64,000 nucleotides of DNA, from the NCBI RefSeq assembly GCF_025631005.1, contig NZ_JAOTPL010000006.1:62001-126000 (forward strand). The letters are read 5' to 3'. The first letter of the stretch is position 1. Each line of letters begins with the position of its first letter. Origin of the DNA: Haoranjiania flava. Lineage in GTDB: Bacteria; Bacteroidota; Bacteroidia; Chitinophagales; Chitinophagaceae. Below the pieces are notes generated by a model, which worked only from the letters and a program-made list of their open reading frames with translations, was not told the origin of the DNA and did no database searches. Positions 44,537-53,383 of this stretch are shown here, in pieces. The position numbers and the translations under genes were made by a program.

Positions 44537-44873
44537 CAAGGGTGCAGGCGTATTCTACGTCAATATTTTTATCAGCTGCCAGCTTGGCCAATTCAGGATT
44601 TTCAGTGCCCGGATTAAAAATAATTCTCTTCGGCTGAAGGCTTAAAATATAATCATACAATTTTTTCTGGTTCGCAGGATTAACGTATAAGGTAATGGTA
44701 TCAAGGTTTTCAACAGCTTTCTGATCTTTAAAGATCTCCACGTCTCCAACTTTTCCTTTTCTCAGGCCAAAAGCTTTTACTTCATGCCCATGCTGCCTTA
44801 AAGAACGGATAGCCATATTAGAATATCTTTCTGATTTTTCAGATGCGCCAATGACTAAAGTTTTTTTACTCAT
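44511..44873 (-). CDS. CoA-binding domain protein
   Basis: This 120-residue protein consists of a single Rossmann-type CoA-binding domain (KKTLVIGASEKSERYSNMAIRSL, then IIFNPGTENPE). Start chosen at the ATG 44873; an upstream ATG-like frame would add seven residues. Bacterial single-domain members (YccU-like) have no well-known reaction. Its 3' end overlaps the convergent glycosyltransferase gene. Confidence 0.85.
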   Translation of the reverse strand: MSKKTLVIGASEKSERYSNMAIRSLRQHGHEVKAFGLRKGKVGDVEIFKDQKAVENLDTITLYVNPANQKKLYDYILSLQPKRIIFNPGTENPELAKLAADKNIDVEYACTLVMLSVGKY

Positions 44874-45045
44874 GATTGTATGTATTGGCTTCAAATCTAC
44901 ATATTTTTATTATTCCAATCAAGAACACCGGCTAAATTGTGCAGATGAAACAATTTCCTGAATGATCTCTTAATTTTGCAGATACATTATTTTATATATT
45001 GGATTAACTACTATATTTGAAGATTAAAAATTTCAACATTTATCT

Positions 45046-45882
45046 ATGAAGTATTTTTCTTTAATAGCCTTGGGCTTTTGTCTGTTTGTAAGCTGTAATA
45101 ACGGTTCTGGCAATAATAATGACACCGGGGATTCTGCCGGAATAGCCCCTAAAACTACAGCAACCGATACGACAACTTCCGCCCGCACTATGAATACACC
45201 CGAGCAGATCATGGCAAAAACACAGGTACCGGTGCTGTGCTATCACAGAATTGCCGATGGCCGAAAAGATGAATACACTGTAAGCCCGGCGGCATTCGAA
45301 GCACAGATGAAAATACTGAAAGACAGTGGTTACACATCCATTAGCCCTGACCAGTTGTATAATTACCTGGCATATAATGAATCAATCCCTGAAAAGCCTG
45401 TGCTCATTACGTTTGATGATTCACGCGTGGAGCATTCTGCTATAGCTGCGCCGGTTATGGAAAAATACGGGCACCGAGGCACATTCTTTATAATGACCAT
45501 CACCTACAATAAAAAAAACTATATGACCAAAGACCAGATTGCCGATCTGGCAAAGAGGGGCCATAATGTAGGCTTACACAGTTGGGATCATCATATGGTG
45601 ACCAAGTACAACGATTCAGACTGGGTAAAACAAGTGGCAGATCCACAAAAAGGATTACAGGAAATCACCGGAAAGCCTGTTGAATACTGGGCATATCCTT
45701 ACGGTATCAACGACCATAAGGCAGCAGTGGAATTAGCAAAATATATGAAGCTTTCATTTATTCTTTCCACTAAGCGTGATTCTACTATGCCATTACAAAT
45801 GGTTCGCCGCATGATAGTGCCTTACGGCTGGACACCACAAGGCATGCTGAAAGCCATGCATTCTACTTTTAAAAGCAGTTAA
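45046..45882 (+). CDS. Polysaccharide deacetylase lipoprotein
   Basis: This 278-residue NodB-domain protein has a lipoprotein signal (LGFCLFVSC, Cys at 17) and a low-complexity Asn/Thr-rich linker to about 55. Catalytic residues are the Asp pair in ITFDDS (about 125) and the metal His pair in LHSWDHHM (about 183). It removes acetyl or similar groups from a cell-surface or environmental polysaccharide. Normally TFDDG; here TFDDS, a common variant. A terminator follows directly. Confidence 0.87.
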   Translation: MKYFSLIALGFCLFVSCNNGSGNNNDTGDSAGIAPKTTATDTTTSARTMNTPEQIMAKTQVPVLCYHRIADGRKDEYTVSPAAFEAQMKILKDSGYTSISPDQLYNYLAYNESIPEKPVLITFDDSRVEHSAIAAPVMEKYGHRGTFFIMTITYNKKNYMTKDQIADLAKRGHNVGLHSWDHHMVTKYNDSDWVKQVADPQKGLQEITGKPVEYWAYPYGINDHKAAVELAKYMKLSFILSTKRDSTMPLQMVRRMIVPYGWTPQGMLKAMHSTFKSS

Positions 45883-45907
45883 TAAAATTTTAATCAGTAA
45901 ACATGAG

Positions 45908-45933
45908 GCCCTTGCAATCGTGAGGGCTTTTTT
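45908..45933 (+). terminator. Rho-independent terminator
   Basis: GCCCT…AGGGC stem with a 10-nt loop, then TTTTTT, 25 nt after the deacetylase stop. Confidence 0.85.
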
Positions 45934-45966
45934 GTCATGAGAAATAAGACGGGCATAGTTAAGACA

Positions 45967-46215
45967 TTACCAATTCCCGGCAAGCAACCATAAAATATAT
46001 TTACTGCTCTTCATTTTTTTGATACGGCGCTCTTCGGCTATTGCTTCTTGTTCTGCAGTAAAAGCTTTAAAACCACGCAGCACATAAGGCCGGCAGTTTC
46101 TTGTCGCTGTGACATAACCTGCATTATGCCGCGACAAACGTGCATCCACATCTGCTGCATAGCCAACATAATGACGGCCACATTTTTCAGAATAAAGAAT
46201 ATAGACAAAATACAT
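45967..46215 (-). CDS. GIY-YIG nuclease-domain protein
   Basis: This is an 82-residue protein from the ATG at 46215, consisting of a GIY-YIG domain: MYFVYILYS is the GIY strand, HYVGYAAD the YIG strand, and Arg36 and Glu residues complete the site. It is of the small UPF0213/YhbQ type. A long upstream extension of the frame runs through the terminators and the tRNA region and is not real. The start sits immediately downstream of a terminator, so the promoter must lie in the preceding repeats. Confidence 0.85.
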   Translation of the reverse strand: MYFVYILYSEKCGRHYVGYAADVDARLSRHNAGYVTATRNCRPYVLRGFKAFTAEQEAIAEERRIKKMKSSKYILWLLAGNW

Positions 46216-46218
46216 AAT

Positions 46219-46240
46219 ACAAAAAAGCGACCGAAGTCGC
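46219..46240 (-). terminator. UUCG-tetraloop terminator, copy A
   Basis: On the minus strand GCGAC-TTCG-GTCGC followed by TTTTTT. A second copy, with the same hairpin, lies at 46303-46324 directly behind tRNA-Leu. Confidence 0.85.
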
Positions 46241-46302
46241 TTTATGCCCCAGCCCCGATTTAATCGGGGACAAACATTGCTGCAAGAGCATCTAGCGACT
46301 AT
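46241..46302 (-). repeat. Degenerate duplicate of the tRNA-Leu 3' part
   Basis: The stretch TTTATGCCCCAG matches TTTGTGCCCCAG at the 3' end of tRNA-Leu, and ACATTGCTGC matches the variable-arm region. Between them the T arm has been replaced by CCCCGATTTAATCGGGG, a palindrome of the type found in the array at 46406-46785. Confidence 0.6.
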
Positions 46303-46324
46303 AAAAAAAAGCGACCGAAGTCGC
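46303..46324 (-). terminator. UUCG-tetraloop terminator of tRNA-Leu
   Basis: GCGAC-TTCG-GTCGC then a run of T on the minus strand, 5 nt after the tRNA. Confidence 0.9.
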
Positions 46325-46328
46325 TTTG

Positions 46329-46414
46329 TGCCCCAGGCGGGAATTGAACCCGCACGGACATTGCTGCCCACAGGATTTTAAGTCCTGCGTGTCTACCAGT
46401 TCCACCACCAGGGC
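46329..46414 (-). tRNA. tRNA-Leu (anticodon TAA)
   Basis: An 86-nt type II tRNA on the minus strand. The acceptor strand GCCCTGG pairs with CTGGGGC with two G-U pairs. The anticodon loop CTTAAAA gives anticodon TAA, and a long variable arm (GTGGGCAGCAATGTC) is present, with T arm GCGGGTTCAATTCCCGC. It reads codon TTA. Its 5' flank is the start of the degenerate repeat array. Confidence 0.95.
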
Positions 46415-46785
46415 AATATTTTATTTTAAGAACTATCCTGATCAAGGATTGCTGCCATCCCGATTTAATCGGGACGTGTCTACCATCCCGATAGTTATCG
46501 GGACACCAGGGCAATATTTTATTTTAAGAACTATCCTGATCAGGCATTGCGGCCATCCCGATTTAATCGGGACGTGTCTACCATCCCGATAGTTATCGGG
46601 ACACCAGGGCAATATTTTTATTTTAAGAACTATCCTGATCAAGCATTGCGGCCATCCCGATTTAATCGGGACGTGTCTACCATCCCGATAGTTATCGGGA
46701 CACCAGGGCAATATTTTTATTTTAAGAACTATCCTGATCAAGCATTGCGGCCATCCCGGTTTTGATCGGGATCATCAGGGCAACT
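46406..46785 (-). repeat. Tandem array of 98-99 bp units derived from tRNA-Leu with palindromic arms
   Basis: Three full units start at 46406, 46504 and 46602 and a partial fourth at 46701. Each contains pieces of tRNA-Leu: the 5' end CACCAGGGCAATATT, the D-arm piece CGTGTCTACC and the variable-arm piece CATTGCGGCC. The D arm is replaced by ATCCCGATAGTTATCGGGA and the anticodon arm by ATCCCGATTTAATCGGGA. Palindrome positions are 46457-46474, 46485-46503, 46555-46572, 46583-46601, 46654-46671 and 46682-46700, plus a diverged one at 46753-46772. Units 2 and 3 differ by only a few bases; the spacers are the same sequence. Confidence 0.9.
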
Positions 46786-46789
46786 CATT

Positions 46790-46820
46790 AAAAAAAATCC
46801 TGCTTATTGCAGGATTTTTT
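46790..46820. terminator. Bidirectional terminator between the array and tRNA-Gly
   Basis: AAAAAAATCCTGC and GCAGGATTTTTT pair around TTATT; strong in both directions. Confidence 0.9.
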
Positions 46821-46823
46821 AAG

Positions 46824-46896
46824 AGCGGAAGACCGGGCTCGAACCGGCCACCCCAACCTTGGCAAGGTTGTGCTCTACCAAATGAGCTACTTCCGC
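46824..46896 (-). tRNA. tRNA-Gly (anticodon GCC)
   Basis: A 73-nt minus-strand tRNA. Acceptor GCGGAAG/CTTCCGC, anticodon stem CAACC/GGTTG with loop TTGCCAA, T arm GCCGGTTCGAGCCCGGT. It has no encoded CCA end, like tRNA-Leu beside it. Confidence 0.95.
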
Positions 46897-46972
46897 TTGT
46901 ATATTAAGAACTGTTTTCTTTCGGATTGCAAAGATAAAAATCTTACACAAATAACCAAATATTTTTTAGAAT

Positions 46973-47209
46973 TTATTTGTACTCAGGCACATATTTCGTG
47001 CTAGGCTGAATTTCTATATCAGGTTTGCCCTTGTAGCGGTTTTTATAAAGCTGAAAGCATCCTGCAAATAAAAAAGCAACCAATGCAAAAACAGAAATAT
47101 AGAAAAGGAAACGCGAAGTACTCACGCGGTTATACCTGATATCGGTTTCCAATTGTTCCTGGCGCTCTTTCTCAAAAGTGCTTAGCTGGTTATCCTGATG
47201 TACTGCCAT
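46973..47209 (-). CDS. Small membrane protein of unknown function
   Basis: This 78-residue protein has a charged cytoplasmic N-terminus (TFEKERQEQLETDIRYNRVS), one membrane helix at about 33-53 (FLFYISVFALVAFLFAGCFQL) and a short basic C-terminal tail. No family is recognised. It starts with ATG and is convergent with nothing; the upstream gene is the glycosyltransferase, 52 nt away on the same strand. Confidence 0.55.
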   Translation of the reverse strand: MAVHQDNQLSTFEKERQEQLETDIRYNRVSTSRFLFYISVFALVAFLFAGCFQLYKNRYKGKPDIEIQPSTKYVPEYK

Positions 47210-47261
47210 AATAAACTTTTAACCCTACAAAAATATGCAACCTGATTCAAAATTAAAAATA

Positions 47262-48278
47262 TCAATCTACTATTTCTGAAAAATATTTTTTGCCTTTGAT
47301 AAAATGTTCCCAAACAATTGATTTATTCACCCCGCCTTTCAATTGTGAAAACGGAAGACGTTTCGTACCGGTATCATTTTCCCGGGAAAATGCCCATTTG
47401 TAGAAATCAATATGCGCAAAAAAAACTGCTTTGATTGATTCCGTATCTCCCTCGAGTAATGTCTTGATAGCAAACACGCCATCGAGCGACAAGCGTATGA
47501 ACAGCTTCCAGTATTTTTCTCTCCAATGCAGGTTACGGGATAGCATGACGAGGTTGTTACGAAAATTAAGATATGTTTTCCTGTATTGGCCCTTAGGCAA
47601 TGTGCCGCCGCCAATATGATATATCGTAGACGCTCCGCAATACATAACCCTGTAACCCTGTATCTGTGCGCGCCAGCAAAGATCTATCTCTTCCTGGTGA
47701 GCAAAGAAATAGGCATATAAACCCCCTAAAGCGTGATAAACACTGGCTTTAATGTACAATGTAGCGCCACTGGCCCAGAAAATATCTGTATTATCGTTGT
47801 ACTGGCCGTTATCTTTTTCCAGAACTTCAAATATCCTGCCTCTTGCCAAAGGATAACCTAAATGATCTAATAATCCACCACCCGCGCCCGCATACTCAAA
47901 GCTGTTTTTATCATGGTAAGATAAAACTTTGGGCTGGCAAATTGCAATGTTTTCTGCTGATTGCATCAGGCTGATCACCGGCTCTATCCAACCAGGAGTG
48001 ACTTCAACATCAGAATTGAGCAATACATAATAATCTGCTGAAACCTGCTTCAGCGCTTGATTATAACCTTCTGCGAACCCATAATTTTTTTGATTGAGGA
48101 TAATTTCCACTTCAGGGAAATGTGTTCTAAGTATCGAGACAGAATCATCAGTAGAGGCATTGTCCGCAACAATAACACGTTTGTTGATATATGTTGAAGC
48201 CAAAACATTTGGCAGAAATTTTTCCAGAAATTTTCTCCCATTATAATTTAAAATCACAATAGCTACGGAAGGCTGCAT
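47262..48278 (-). CDS. Family 2 glycosyltransferase
   Basis: This 338-residue GT2 enzyme has an N-terminal GT-A fold with VIVADNASTDDS (about 34-45) and the metal-binding region LLNSDVEVTPGW (about 88-99). The acceptor-binding part is FAHQEEIDLCWRAQIQGY (about 190-207), the ED/EE motif of GT2. C-terminal sequence has amphipathic but no clear membrane helices. It builds a cell-surface glycan; the product is unknown. Confidence 0.9.
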   Translation of the reverse strand: MQPSVAIVILNYNGRKFLEKFLPNVLASTYINKRVIVADNASTDDSVSILRTHFPEVEIILNQKNYGFAEGYNQALKQVSADYYVLLNSDVEVTPGWIEPVISLMQSAENIAICQPKVLSYHDKNSFEYAGAGGGLLDHLGYPLARGRIFEVLEKDNGQYNDNTDIFWASGATLYIKASVYHALGGLYAYFFAHQEEIDLCWRAQIQGYRVMYCGASTIYHIGGGTLPKGQYRKTYLNFRNNLVMLSRNLHWREKYWKLFIRLSLDGVFAIKTLLEGDTESIKAVFFAHIDFYKWAFSRENDTGTKRLPFSQLKGGVNKSIVWEHFIKGKKYFSEIVD

Positions 48279-48331
48279 ATACTACGGCTCAATAATGTGA
48301 ACAAAAATACATAAACTATATGAGTAAAAAT

Positions 48332-50479
48332 CTAATTACCAGAATCCGGTGATTTACCCCTGTTAAACAGATAATGGCAATGCGCGCGTAGCAGTTTTAA
48401 TTCATCAAAGGTAAAGTTATCGGGCAGGCCGTTTTTATATTCAGATAGTGTAAGCATTGATTTCTTGCTGAATGTCTGTTCAAATACAGCTACTTTTTCT
48501 TCAGGAATAATTTGCCTCACATCAACTATACCGGTTTCAACAAACTTACTGAGATGCGTATAAATAGTACCTTTCGAGAGATTACGCGTTTTCATTATTT
48601 CCTCTATTGATTTGCCGGCCTCATACAATTGATAAGATATTACATGCGTTGGTATCTTATCCACTTTGGCGCTGATTTCTACATCCAGATTCTTATCGAA
48701 CAAGGCAACATCAAGTAAATGCAATGTTTTCAGGCTTTTTAAGTAATCTTCTACGTCATCAATAAAAGCTTTGAACAATTCATTGTACTGCTTTAGTCCC
48801 TTCTCACCTTTAGAGGTAGCGTACAGTTCCTTTAAAGGAGAAAATATCTTCTCATATACATTTTTAAAAAAGAAACTCACGGCGCCTTTAGACTTTTCTT
48901 GTATGTCTTGCCAGGTGTTTTGCTGTTTTACAAACTGCAGGGTTTTAGCCTTGATGATCTTATCAAACTTATTATATACCTCTGCGAGATCAGCAATTAA
49001 AGGCGACAATTGTTGATAAAGGCCTGTAGCCTTTTCCTTATCTAAAAACCTGCTCTCTTTTACTGCAATCTGCCATTCTTCTAAAGAAGCTTTCATCCAG
49101 CTCATATCCACATAACGCAGTATTTTACGGATGCTGTAATCATATTTTTCATCATGCAGAATGCGCTCAATCTGTTCATTAGCGTTTGTAGATTCATGGA
49201 AGGAGCTTATTCTTCTATCGCTGAAAATTACATCGCGCGTGATCTGCGACTTTAAAACAATACCTTCCAACGTACGGCAACGGCTCAATGCCACATATAC
49301 CTGGCCGGATGCAAACGACCTGCCCGCATCAATGATCAACCTGTCAAAAGTAAGGCCCTGGCTCTTGTGTATAGTCACTGCCCATGCGAGTTTCACGGGA
49401 AACTGCACAAAACTTCCCAACACGTCTTCCCGAATATTTCTATCTTTATCCAGTGAATATTTTTTCTGCTCCCATGTTTCTTTCCCAAGGATAATTTCCT
49501 TGTCTGTACCATCAATCACCACACCTATCTCGTTGTGTGTAAGTGAAGTAACTTCCGCCAGCTTGCCGTTAAAATATTTTTTATCCGCAGTAGTGTCGTT
49601 GCGTATAAACATGATCTGTGCGCCAACCTTCAATTCCAGCGTTTCATCATTAGGGTATTGGCTTTCCTTGAAATCGCCTTTAATTTCGGCATTGTAAAAG
49701 AAAGATCTTCCAGGCAGCTCATCAAGTTTTTTACGGTTGATAGCATCTGCCATCCTGTTGTGTGAGCAGAGATATACGTACGCTTCCTCGCCTGGTTCAA
49801 ACTCAGTGTTTACGCGCTTGTTCAATACCTGCAGGTCATTTGCCGTGACCTGTGCATCTCGGATGTGATTCAGTATTTCCAGGAAATCTTTATCCTTTTG
49901 CCGGTATACATGTTTCAGTTCAATAGTTATCAGGCTTACCTCCTGCAGCGATTTTGCATCAAAGAAAAAAGGTGAATTGTAGTATTGCAAGAGAATGCTT
50001 TCATTCTCTTGCCGGACAACAGGAGGCAGTTGATAAAGATCGCCGATGAACAGCATTTGCACACCGCCGAATTTTGCAGGATTACGCCTGATGTGTTGCA
50101 AAGATAAATCCATCATATCGAGCACATCTGCCCGAAGCATTGACACTTCATCGATGATTATAATCTCAACCTCCCTCAATAACTTTAACTTATCTCTTCG
50201 GTATTTAAAGTGTGGCAGCAGATCTGGGATATTCATGGCATAATCGCGGTCTATCTCATCAAAAGTGGGCACGAATGTACGCAATGGCAAACCAAACATA
50301 GAGTGAATGGTAACGCCGCCGGCATTGATTGCTGCAATTCCCGTAGGCGCTACCACAATATGCTTCTTACGGGTTTTTTTTACAAATTCATTGAGAAAAG
50401 TTGTCTTACCCGTACCCGCCTTTCCTGTAAGAAAGATGGTGCGGTGCGTATGTTCTATGAGATCAAACAGATTATTCAA
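48332..50479 (-). CDS. Pif1-like AAA helicase with C-terminal helix-turn-helix region
   Basis: This 715-residue superfamily 1 helicase of the Pif1/RecD-like group has Walker A GKAGTGKTT (18-26), EIIIIDEVSMLRADVLD (Walker B), and the C-terminal core motif VTIHKSQGLTFDR. After about residue 440 comes a helical region, and the last part (about 600-690) resembles an HTH_40/RQC-like helix-turn-helix (YQLYEAGKSIEEIMKTRNLSKGT). It is expected to unwind DNA, possibly G-quadruplex or stalled forks. Similar helicase-HTH fusions are common in Bacteroidota; in vivo role is not known. Confidence 0.85.
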   Translation of the reverse strand: MNNLFDLIEHTHRTIFLTGKAGTGKTTFLNEFVKKTRKKHIVVAPTGIAAINAGGVTIHSMFGLPLRTFVPTFDEIDRDYAMNIPDLLPHFKYRRDKLKLLREVEIIIIDEVSMLRADVLDMMDLSLQHIRRNPAKFGGVQMLFIGDLYQLPPVVRQENESILLQYYNSPFFFDAKSLQEVSLITIELKHVYRQKDKDFLEILNHIRDAQVTANDLQVLNKRVNTEFEPGEEAYVYLCSHNRMADAINRKKLDELPGRSFFYNAEIKGDFKESQYPNDETLELKVGAQIMFIRNDTTADKKYFNGKLAEVTSLTHNEIGVVIDGTDKEIILGKETWEQKKYSLDKDRNIREDVLGSFVQFPVKLAWAVTIHKSQGLTFDRLIIDAGRSFASGQVYVALSRCRTLEGIVLKSQITRDVIFSDRRISSFHESTNANEQIERILHDEKYDYSIRKILRYVDMSWMKASLEEWQIAVKESRFLDKEKATGLYQQLSPLIADLAEVYNKFDKIIKAKTLQFVKQQNTWQDIQEKSKGAVSFFFKNVYEKIFSPLKELYATSKGEKGLKQYNELFKAFIDDVEDYLKSLKTLHLLDVALFDKNLDVEISAKVDKIPTHVISYQLYEAGKSIEEIMKTRNLSKGTIYTHLSKFVETGIVDVRQIIPEEKVAVFEQTFSKKSMLTLSEYKNGLPDNFTFDELKLLRAHCHYLFNRGKSPDSGN

Positions 50480-50500
50480 CTTTCACAATTTTATCAAAAA

Positions 50501-50553
50501 TAAAAAATCTGCCACACTTCTCCGCTGATATTGCGAAATTGTGCGACAGATTT
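50501..50553 (-). terminator. Probable terminator of clpB
   Basis: On the minus strand AAATCTGTCGCAC pairs with GTGTGGCAGATTT with two mismatches and a long loop, followed by TTTTTTATTTTT. Confidence 0.5.
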
Positions 50554-50599
50554 GATTAATACTGGGTGTTTCGAAAATCCTGGCTGCTACCGGCAACGG

Positions 50600-53194
50600 T
50601 TATTTTTCATTTCTGAATACTACTACCCCATCGAACACATCAACAAGCACGGGGTGGTCCCTGTCAATATCACCGCCAAGTATTTTTTTACTTAACGGAT
50701 TGATGATCGTTTTTTGAATCAATCTTTTCAATGGCCTTGCACCATAGTTCACATCATAGCCATTTTCTGCCAGGAAATCTATGGCATAATCACTAAACTC
50801 AAGCGCTACACCATTTTGAGCCAATTGACGCTGCAAATTTCTAAGCTGTATATCCACGATGCTCCTGATGTTGTTCCTGCTTAATGGATGGAACATAATG
50901 ATGTCGTCTATCCTGTTTAAAAATTCAGGACGTATAGTATCCTTCAACAACCCCATTACTTCACTCTTAGCCACTTCTTCAGCTCGTTCGAGGTCGTTTG
51001 TATATTTATCAAAAGCATCCTGTATCAGGTGGCTGCCGATATTACTCGTCATGATGATGAGTGTATTCTTAAAGTTTACAACGCGCCCTTTATTATCTGT
51101 CAAATGTCCATCGTCCAAAACCTGCAATAAAGTGTTGAACACGTCGGGGTGTGCTTTCTCTATTTCATCAAACAATACAACACTGTAAGGTTTGCGGCGA
51201 ACTGCTTCCGTAAGCTGGCCGCCTTCGTCATAGCCCACGTATCCGGGAGGTGCGCCGACAAGGCGGGAAACACTATGCTTTTCCTGGTATTCGCTCATGT
51301 CAATCCGCGTCATCATAGACTCGTCATCAAATAAGAACTCCGCCAGCGCTTTAGCAAGCTCAGTCTTACCAACGCCGGTAGTTCCCAGGAAAATAAATGA
51401 ACCGATCGGCCGCTTAGGATCGCTCAAACCCGCACGGCTTCTGCGTATGGCGTCAGCAACAGCTACAATTGCTTCATCCTGCCCTATCACTCTTTCATGC
51501 AGGTGGTCTTCCAGTTGCAAAAGCTTTTCCCTTTCCGACTGCAGCATTTTGCTCACCGGTATGCCTGTAGATTTTGAAATAGTTTCGGCAATATCTTCTG
51601 CATCAACTTCTTCTTTCAGTATTCTTTTTTCGGTAAGGTTTTTAAGCTCTTCGCTTGATTGTGCAATGATCTCTTCCTGCTCCTTTACCTTGCCGTAACG
51701 TATTTCGGCTACTTTGCCATAGTCACCTTCACGCTCGGCTTTTTCTGCCTGTGATTTAAGCGACTCAATTTCAGCTTTGGCATTCTGCACTTTTTCCACT
51801 ATCTCCTTCTCCTGTTGCCACTTGGCTTTATAGGTATCCCTGTCTACCATTAAATTGCTGATGGTAGTGTTCAATTCTTTGAGTTTTGCTTCATCATTTT
51901 CGCGTTTAATGGCTTCTCTCTCAATCTCCAGCTGGCGGATCCTCCTTTCCAGCTCGTCCAGCTCCTCAGGCATTGAATTCATCTCTAACCTAAGCTTGGC
52001 GGCGCTTTCATCAATCAGGTCAATAGCTTTATCGGGCAAAAAACGGTCAGTAATGTAGCGGTGGGAAAGTTCTACCGCAGCAATGATCGCCTCGTCCTTG
52101 ATGCGTACATGGTGGTGAGATTCATACCTGTCTTTTAGCCCACGCAAAATCGATATGGCATCTTCCACGTTTGGCTCGTCTACCATCACTTTCTGGAAGC
52201 GGCGCTCCAAAGCCTTATCTTTTTCAAAGTATTGCTGGTATTCATTTAAAGTTGTTGCACCAATGGCTCTTAGTTCACCTCGTGCTAAAGCAGGCTTCAG
52301 TATATTGGCTGCGTCCATAGCTCCTTCGCCGCCACCTGCACCTACAAGTGTATGTATCTCATCAATAAATAAAATGATCTCTCCGTTGCTGTCGCCTACA
52401 TCTTTTATTACACCCTTTAATCTTTCTTCAAACTCGCCTTTGTACTTAGCGCCCGCGATCAGTTGACCCATATCGAGTGCAAAAATGATCTTTGATTTCA
52501 GGTTTTCAGGCACATCGCCATTCACGATCCTGTGCGCCAAACCTTCTACTATCGCGGTTTTACCCACACCCGGTTCACCAACCAATATAGGATTGTTCTT
52601 GGTCCTGCGAGACAGGATATGCAACGTTCTCCTGATCTCCTCATCGCGCCCGATCACAGGATCAAGCTTACCCGATTGAGCCAGGTCGTTCAGATTCTTG
52701 GCATATTTCTCCAGTGCATTGTATTGCTGGGAAGCAGTCTGCGAATTCACGGTATCGCCTTTGCGTAATTCTTTGATGGCAGCGACCAGGCCTTTTTCTG
52801 TAAGGCCTGCATCTTTTAATATTTTGGCTGTTTCATCACTGCCCTGTACTAAGGCCAGAAGCATGTGCTCCGGTGTGATAAATTCATCACCAAATTCCTT
52901 AAGGCTGGTACTTGCACGCATCAGCGCTGTATTCATTTCGCGCGAAACCTGTTGTGCAGGGTCGCCGCCTGATATTTTCGGGAGCCGGGCCATTGCTTCA
53001 TCCAGCTTTGTTTCTACAAGATTGATAGTGACATTGTTCTTCTTGAGTAAAAACTCAATAGAACTGTCTTTGTCGTTGAGCAAAGCTTTCAGTAAATGTT
53101 CGGTGTCGATATTTACATTGCCTCTCTCAAAAGCTATATGTTGCGCTGCAGCAATAAGCTCCTGTGCTTTGATCGTATATTTATTTGGGTTCAT
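50600..53194 (-). CDS. clpB: ATP-dependent chaperone ClpB
   Basis: This 864-residue disaggregase works with DnaK to rescue aggregated proteins. It has an N-terminal double-Clp domain (1-150), NBD1 with GEPGVGKTA near 206, the long coiled-coil middle domain at about 400-525 (Glu/Lys-rich), and NBD2 with GTTGVGKTE near 605. It begins with ATG at 53194. The M domain marks it as ClpB rather than ClpA or ClpC. No heat-shock promoter box was recognised upstream. Confidence 0.96.
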   Translation of the reverse strand: MNPNKYTIKAQELIAAAQHIAFERGNVNIDTEHLLKALLNDKDSSIEFLLKKNNVTINLVETKLDEAMARLPKISGGDPAQQVSREMNTALMRASTSLKEFGDEFITPEHMLLALVQGSDETAKILKDAGLTEKGLVAAIKELRKGDTVNSQTASQQYNALEKYAKNLNDLAQSGKLDPVIGRDEEIRRTLHILSRRTKNNPILVGEPGVGKTAIVEGLAHRIVNGDVPENLKSKIIFALDMGQLIAGAKYKGEFEERLKGVIKDVGDSNGEIILFIDEIHTLVGAGGGEGAMDAANILKPALARGELRAIGATTLNEYQQYFEKDKALERRFQKVMVDEPNVEDAISILRGLKDRYESHHHVRIKDEAIIAAVELSHRYITDRFLPDKAIDLIDESAAKLRLEMNSMPEELDELERRIRQLEIEREAIKRENDEAKLKELNTTISNLMVDRDTYKAKWQQEKEIVEKVQNAKAEIESLKSQAEKAEREGDYGKVAEIRYGKVKEQEEIIAQSSEELKNLTEKRILKEEVDAEDIAETISKSTGIPVSKMLQSEREKLLQLEDHLHERVIGQDEAIVAVADAIRRSRAGLSDPKRPIGSFIFLGTTGVGKTELAKALAEFLFDDESMMTRIDMSEYQEKHSVSRLVGAPPGYVGYDEGGQLTEAVRRKPYSVVLFDEIEKAHPDVFNTLLQVLDDGHLTDNKGRVVNFKNTLIIMTSNIGSHLIQDAFDKYTNDLERAEEVAKSEVMGLLKDTIRPEFLNRIDDIIMFHPLSRNNIRSIVDIQLRNLQRQLAQNGVALEFSDYAIDFLAENGYDVNYGARPLKRLIQKTIINPLSKKILGGDIDRDHPVLVDVFDGVVVFRNEK

Positions 53195-53383
53195 AGTTCA
53201 TGTATTTATTCTTATGTAATTTATTGAACAAAAAACATACAACCATAATTATTCCTGAAAAAATGACGTTAAATATTGATTGAAACTGACGGAAATGCAG
53301 CAAACATAAGGGTTCCAGGAAAATTTGGCTTAAATAAATTAAGTTTATTTTATTTACTTATTTTTGCGCCAAACAAAAAAAGT

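Noticed and set aside
46216..46371. Upstream extension of the GIY-YIG protein by 52 residues
   Set aside because: This part is encoded in terminators and tRNA-Leu; the domain starts at the ATG 46215.
46326..46765. Open frames of 70-99 codons over the tRNA-Leu and repeat array on both strands
   Set aside because: They follow the repeat period and the tRNA itself; a protein coding role is not credible.
46406..46785. CRISPR array
   Set aside because: Spacing is 98 bp and the sequence between the palindromes is the same in every unit; there are no unique spacers and no cas genes.
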